Shown here piece by piece: positions 58,441 to 64,000 of a stretch of DNA of 64,000 nucleotides. The notes under the pieces were generated by a model that was given only the letters and a program-made list of their open reading frames with translations, was not told the DNA's origin and searched no databases. This stretch comes from Sycobia sp. Sy_11 (Eukaryota; Arthropoda; Insecta; Hymenoptera; Epichrysomallidae), in the NCBI GenBank assembly GCA_018907035.1, contig JACCIC010000170.1, positions 1,051,001 to 1,115,000 of the forward strand. Reading direction: 5' to 3'. The first letter of the stretch is position 1. The number at the start of each line of letters is the position of its first letter. A program made the position numbers and the translations under genes.

Positions 58441-60390
58441 ACATTGAACTTATTATGGCTATGTCTTTAAATTTTATTGAGAACCCTTTCACGATTGATT
58501 TCCCTTCTTGAATCAAAAAATAGCATTTCTTTTATTTTGATTCGAGCCGATATATTCTTTTAAATTTATATCATTCGATTTCCTTTTATACTTCGGCTGC
58601 TGAAACGACTCGTATATTTTCCAACTATTTATTATATAGAAAGAAAATTGAGCGAGCTGCATTAAATTTGTTCGAAAGTAGTACTTTAATGCAAATTGTA
58701 AGTAAGTTTCTTAAATAAAATATGATTGTTTTTCAACATAAAAAGTTTTTCATTTATCTTACTTGGAGAGCGTAGTACTTTAACGGTGAGTAGCTTAATA
58801 AAATACTTTAAATTAGAACTATTTTTGATTTATTATAAAATTTCCGAAAAATGATTATCGGCTAAGATAAATGAAAAAATATATAAATATGATATTGTAC
58901 AATAGCGAAGTGAACAAATTTGATTCTTTTAATGTCCTTTTTTACATTTCCTTCGTATAAATCAAGTATCACAATCTCATATTATAAACATTAATATATA
59001 TTTGATTTTTTTTTCGTATCTCTAGGAATCGGTCACTTACTACGAACTTACGACGTCCATTTTATATGAGTTCGAATGCTCTATTTATATCAGGTGCAAT
59101 AGTTTTTCTCTGTCTTTGTCGACTTGCGTTATTTATCAGAGAAGAGCTAGTGAGAAGCAAATAAATTTTTTTTAGCATTTCACTAGCCATTGTAGCAAGT
59201 GCTATTCGTACAATTTATTTCAGAACTCGATACTTATACGACTGTTCTTGTTACTTTAATAAAAAAGGTAATAAAAAATTTCCATTCAAATTTAATCATC
59301 AAAAAGCATTAAAATTTATTTATTTCTAAACGATTCATTTCTGAACGACGAGTCTAACTTTATTTCTCATATATATATATATACATTAATACGCCATTAT
59401 TATCCCAATTTAGTATAGCAATCCTGATAACACTTAATCATAATCCGTCCATAATTGCATTTCATCCTAGACGGTTGTTTATATTCCATGTGTCAATATA
59501 TTAGTCCGTGTATCGTTCACCTAATTTCTTTCGTTAAATCTCCTAGAATATCAGCTTGATTAACGAGCGAGCGAACGAGCGAGCGGACGAGCCGGCGTCG
59601 CTAATAAATTTACGATCTCTTGGCTTCTTTTTAATTTCATCCGCGCATAGTTCGCAGATATTCAGTGGACGGTGGAGAGGCCCGCGTAAACGCACTTATC
59701 CTATTGGTTTATGGACTTAAGGCGATTATATCTCGCGCGACGGCTTCAGATCGATTGCCTTTCCATAAATCTAATAATAATAATTCGTCGTCACTTCTTT
59801 TTATAACATTAAAAGCTTCGTACTAAAATTTCTATCTACATATAAAAGGACGAATGTATTTGGTAAGTTTAATATAGAATGCTCCGTATACTAATTTAAC
59901 AGGGCTTCACAGTTAAGTAATCGTTTACCGAAATAATTAAAAAAAAAACTTTCTAATACTCCTTCTCTCTTAACAACTATCAAATGTAAAATACGATTTA
60001 TTTCAATAATTTTTTTTATTTATCATACGACAGCCTCGCATGCTTTCTGTATCTGGCTTATCAATTCATTTTAATAAGTATATCCGAACAGCGATATTTA
60101 CGCGATGTACATTTTCTTTTACTGCAGGCCCTATTCCCCAGTATTTAATCGATATGCCAAGAGCTGCATGAGAAAAGCAACGTGTTACTTTGTTAATAAA
60201 AAATGCGGCACGTGAATAGAGGCCCAATTGCGCGGGAACCCGCGAAGATAGAGAACGCGCGCTCGACTGATTATACAGCCAGTACGGCGCGCGCTTAAAA
60301 TACACTCGGGACACGTGGATTTTTCTTTTTAGCTTTTTTGCTTTCCTTTTCTTTTTCTTTTTTTTGCATCCTCATCCTCACGTGTCGCGG

Positions 60391-60437
<47 letters not shown>

Positions 60438-60743
60438 AATGGAGAGTCGCGCGGAAAATGAAATCTTCTAATTACCAGCGCGAGCGCGGATATGATATTA
60501 ATCAAAGAGGCGTGGCCTCTACTTTTTTCCCGCCTTTTTTTCCAGAGCGGCTTTAAAGGGCTTCCCGCCCCCCCCCCTCATCGCGACGTCATTCTTTTTT
60601 TCCCCTTCAAGTCCCTTTCACAGTTTTTCCGTTTACTATCTGTCCCTCTCTCTATATATATTTTATCCTCGCTCGTCTTTCGTTTCAACTTCCGACTATA
60701 CTAATTGGAATCGTGGAAAATCCGTGTTCTAGTCCAATTTCGA

Positions 60744-60797
<54 letters not shown>

Positions 60798-61879
60798 TGT
60801 ATAAATTTAAAAGCGAGCTCACGCGGCTCCTTTGTGAAAGCGATACGCAGCCAAGGTGCGCGGATCGATCCTCCCATGTAGGGTAAAGACGAAGTTTACG
60901 TAAAGAGGACGTAATTCTATGCCTTTCAAAATTTGATGCAAGTTAGATGTTCTATTCAAAACCGAATTAATAAAAAATCATTCATTTATCAAGTATTTGT
61001 CATGTAAAATATTTCACGATTCTCGTATTTCCATTGCAAGGAACAATATTAGTTAGCAACACTTATAATAGTCCGTTGAACGAATCTGTACTGTATCGAT
61101 TGTAATAAGGCTCGTTGTCCTAAATTTGTATAAAACGCCTGTCTTGGCTGAAACTACAGAATTATTAGAATTATAAAATGTAATATTTTTATTTAAAATC
61201 CAAAATAAAACACCGTAAGTTGGACAGCATTCGGTTTTAAATACGATATAACATAATATTGTTATATCGTTCTGATTATTTCCAATACAGTTGTAAAAAC
61301 ATGGATTGATCATTTGGATTGATCAGTCATTCTGTATTATTTTTAACTGCAGCACAGAGACATTGAAGAATACAATACTAAAAATTTAATTTGTTTAAGT
61401 TCGCAATTTTACGGATATTTTTCATAGCTCAATGCTTTTTTCAATGCTTTGTTAAACAGATATATATTATATATACTTATACAATTTAACAGGAAATAAT
61501 TTAAGTATCGATACGTGTGTATTCATTTTTGCCAGAATATTTTTATAAAATATTTATTATGCAATTAAAAATTCTTACATATCACTTTTAACTACACGTC
61601 AACAAAATATGTATTTGAGATCCCAAGTGCAAACACGGACGAATATGTATAAAAAGTACTTTTATATTTTGTAATCGTTAAAATATACATTCAATTTGCG
61701 TGGATTTTGAAGCAATCATAATTATATCTTTATATTGGATAGTTTCCCGCCTTTATTTCAGTGTTATGGTGGAATTTAAAAAAGAATTTCATCGTCTATA
61801 AAAATTATACGATCCAACGTGACGTTAAATAATAATAAATTTTCTCGTATAAAATCCACATTATGTGCTAACGATTTTG

Positions 61880-61950
<71 letters not shown>

Positions 61951-63040
61951 ACATTTATATAAGATATTTTTCTTTAAAAGTATAGTATCCGGTTAAGTCA
62001 CCGTTTCTCGTAGGCAATATATTCTTTTTATTGAACTTTTACGAGGATATTACAGTCTGATTTCAGTAGTAAATGAAAAAAAAGCAACCAAAATAACGAG
62101 AACTGTATATGGCAGATATATAGCTTTAATTGATATTATTTTACTGGTATATCTGAAAACCAATACTTGAAAGCAATGGATAATTTCATATATGGTCCCA
62201 ATTCATTCGACTTTAAAAGTATTAGATGTTCAAAAATAACATCAGATTCTATTATTGTTGGCGTTAAGTTGGTGCATTTACGTTTTATGTAGTGTTTAAA
62301 AAATGCATTTCCAACAATAGAATCTTTTGAATTATTATTTTAAAAAATAAATAAAAACATGTTTACGAGTCCAAAATAGTTTTCGATATTTTTTCTAGTT
62401 CTTAATGCATGCTAATAAATTTTTTTTCATAATTATAGATCTTCACTACACTGTCTTTGAGAGAATCAATTAACTTGATTTATTGTCAATTATTTATGCT
62501 ATATGTACACATAATGACATATAAAATATTATTAAACTTATCTAAAGCTTTAAGAATAATGTTTAACGATCCCACACGTTTCTGTAAAGTTTTATTTAAC
62601 AGGTTCATCAAACCGCGTGGAAACGAGAACGTTCTCGGAATTCCATAATCTAAGATTACGAGTAAAATTTTTGAAACCCCGTGATTCCCACGTAGTTCGG
62701 ACAAATTTGCTGAAAACTTTGCGGCGATGCGTTGAATAGGCGCGAAAAAGAAGGCCAAGATTAAGCAAAAGTCGGTGATGTTTAATGTTTGCATGTAATA
62801 TTCTTTGAATCAGTGGTTTTTTTTCTTGAAATCGCACGGTAAGAAGGAACTTCAACAGTCTCGGTAAGTAATCGGCAAGGGGCCGCTCAAGCTGTTTGAA
62901 TTCTGCGATTATGATTTTTTTACTTCTTCATAATTTTCAAATGGTACGATTTACGTCATTTTAATTGCCAATATCGACAGTTTAGTGAACAATAAGTATA
63001 TAAACATAAGCGATTAAAGTACGAATTTTCTTTTATATAA

Positions 63041-63090
<50 letters not shown>

Positions 63091-63326
63091 GAAAAATGTT
63101 ACTATTCATTGAAATTATCGCGAACTGGTTTTCGACTACGTTATTAGCTAATAACGTCACTTTCACGCGTCTACCATTTTAGTGGATATCTATGAAATTA
63201 GAAGCAAAAAAAGCTTATTATCCATATGCCGTAAAGTGCGGCTGATGGGCGCCTCGAGGCCGTCCTCGTTCGCGAAGATCGCGCGCGTCCCTTTGACTTA
63301 CGCCGCGCACGAGCACCTCTCTCTCG

Positions 63327-63382
<56 letters not shown>

Positions 63383-63588
63383 CTCTTTCTCTCTCTATCC
63401 GATCCCCCTTTGAGAGAGCCTTTACGCCCTCCCAAGTTACTTACCGAAGCACTTGCTCTGGTTAGTGGCGCGGTCGATGAAGACCTTGGAGGAGATGACA
63501 TTGCCGAACGGTACGAACATCTGCATGAGCTCGGAGTCCCCGAACTCCTGGGGCAGGTGGTAGATGAATAGGTTGCAGCCCTCAGGTC
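57003..63588 (-). CDS. bru3: CELF/Bruno-family RNA-binding protein (CELF3-6/bru3 type), last two coding exons
   Basis: Two minus-strand exons rebuild RRM3: 63445-63588 (144 nt, [49 protein letters not shown]) and 57003-57130 ([44 protein letters not shown] at 57005-57003). The RNP motifs LFIYHL and KCFGFVSF are intact and span the junction, which has a GGTAAGTAAC donor and a TTTTAG acceptor in matching phase. [20 protein letters not shown] and KRPKD.. RPY place it with CELF3-6/Drosophila bru3 rather than CELF1/2. The family binds UG/GU-rich RNA to control splicing and translation. The intron is 6.3 kb; RRM1, RRM2 and the divergent linker lie beyond 64000. No breaks. Confidence 0.93.
58386..58433. 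repeat. (TA)n microsatellite in the intron
   Basis: About 46 bp pure TA. Confidence 0.95.
60747..60795. repeat. (TA)n microsatellite in the intron
   Basis: About 49 bp pure TA; a shorter interrupted TA array is at 60392-60434. Confidence 0.95.
61882..61947. repeat. (CA)n then (TA)n compound microsatellite in the intron
   Basis: ACACAC array of about 28 bp, GCACGCATA, then about 30 bp of TA. Confidence 0.93.
63040..63087. repeat. (TA)n microsatellite in the intron
   Basis: About 47 bp pure TA. Confidence 0.95.
63328..63379. repeat. (CT)n microsatellite next to the RRM3 exon donor
   Basis: About 50 bp CT (AG in the sense of the gene) starting 66 bp into the last intron, close to the 5' splice site. 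Confidence 0.95.
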
Positions 63589-64000
63589 CTGACATAGAGC
63601 ATCCTATCATATAAATCAGAGCACATCTAAACATCTAAACTTGAAGTATAATACTCAAGTTGGTTTGAAGGGTTAGTCCTTTTATCCGCGAAAAAAATTT
63701 AAGCATTTCTGAATTTTGACTGGAACTTCTTTTCTGTTTTAAACGAGCTTCCTTTTGTTTCCAAAGCTTTCTTGTTCTCTGCGTTAATAGCAGCCACGAG
63801 CATTAAAGTTAGTTCTTTTTTATTATTGACAATTATGCCGAAAAAGATACAATGATCAATGATATGAACAATGAATGTGAGAGTGAGCGAACCGCGTGAT
63901 TCTCGTTCTTTTTGCTTTGTTTTTGTTTTTGTTTTTTTTTTTTTTTAATAATGGCCTATATGTGACTGATGGCTGATATACATAAGATAATGAAAATTTG
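63589..64000 (-). other. next intron of the bru3-type gene (partial)
   Basis: Follows from the exon acceptor at 63590-63589. T-rich, with a poly-T run near 63925; no exon seen before the window ends. Confidence 0.6.

Larger units (their letters stand above)
57131..63444 (-). other. last intron of the bru3-type gene
   Basis: 6.3 kb between the two RRM3 exons. No extra exon or transposon recognised. Contains (TA)n arrays at 58386-58433, 60392-60434, 60747-60795 and 63040-63087, a (CA)n/(TA)n pair at 61882-61947, and a GC-rich, pyrimidine-rich patch at 57880-58280. Confidence 0.7.

Overview
The window looks like nuclear DNA from an insect, most likely a hymenopteran and probably an ant. It is AT-rich, has short-intron genes with ordinary GT-AG introns, and carries a TE mix (Ty3/Gypsy, BEL/Pao, R1-clade LINE, Penelope-like, mariner, tRNA-derived SINE) typical of ant genomes. 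The taxonomic call is inference from gene and repeat content, not from a marker gene. No rRNA, functional tRNA or CRISPR array was recognised. Region 1 (1-8 kb) is a compact cluster of three housekeeping genes that can be rebuilt exon by exon. TBC1D7 (minus strand, 3' part beyond the window edge) encodes the third subunit of the TSC complex. A minus-strand gene of six coding exons encodes a 338-residue centromere protein N. UFC1 (plus strand, four coding exons, 166 aa) is the E2 of the UFM1 pathway. CENP-N and UFC1 are divergent and share a ~600 bp intergenic promoter region holding a 60 bp (AG)n tract; a (CT)n tract lies at a similar distance upstream of TBC1D7. A 385 bp mariner-derived miniature element with perfect terminal inverted repeats sits between TBC1D7 and CENP-N. 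Region 2 (about 10-33 kb) is a mobile-element island made almost wholly of broken copies. In order: a ~60 bp minisatellite; a Ty3/Gypsy element with gag and integrase relics, no reverse transcriptase, a SINE at the gap, and an env relic resembling a chuvirus-type glycoprotein; a purine-rich degenerate repeat; a frameshifted gene of unknown family with a leucine-rich C-terminus; a second Gypsy element (integrase end, minus strand); an R1-clade LINE abutting it; a BEL/Pao integrase piece; a Penelope-like element flanked by long inverted repeats with a SINE nested in one arm; a 5'-truncated mariner; and the BEL/Pao gag-protease piece. The two BEL/Pao pieces lie in the same orientation on either side of the Penelope and mariner copies, so they are probably one older element split by later insertions and deletions. 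Region 3 (about 35-64 kb) belongs to the 3' end of a CELF/Bruno-family RNA-binding protein gene on the minus strand (CELF3-6/bru3 type). Only the last two coding exons, which build RRM3, are visible (63445-63588 and 57003-57130), separated by a 6.3 kb intron. Downstream of its stop there are about 22 kb with no recognisable gene or transposon but many long (TA)n, (CT)n and (GT)n arrays; a very long 3'UTR or regulatory gene desert is the simplest reading. Long (TA)n arrays are common there and essentially absent from the first 35 kb. The most noteworthy observations are the Gypsy element with a chuvirus-like env, the Penelope element with inverted flanking repeats and a nested SINE with target-site duplication, the broken leucine-rich gene, and a clear insect CENP-N.
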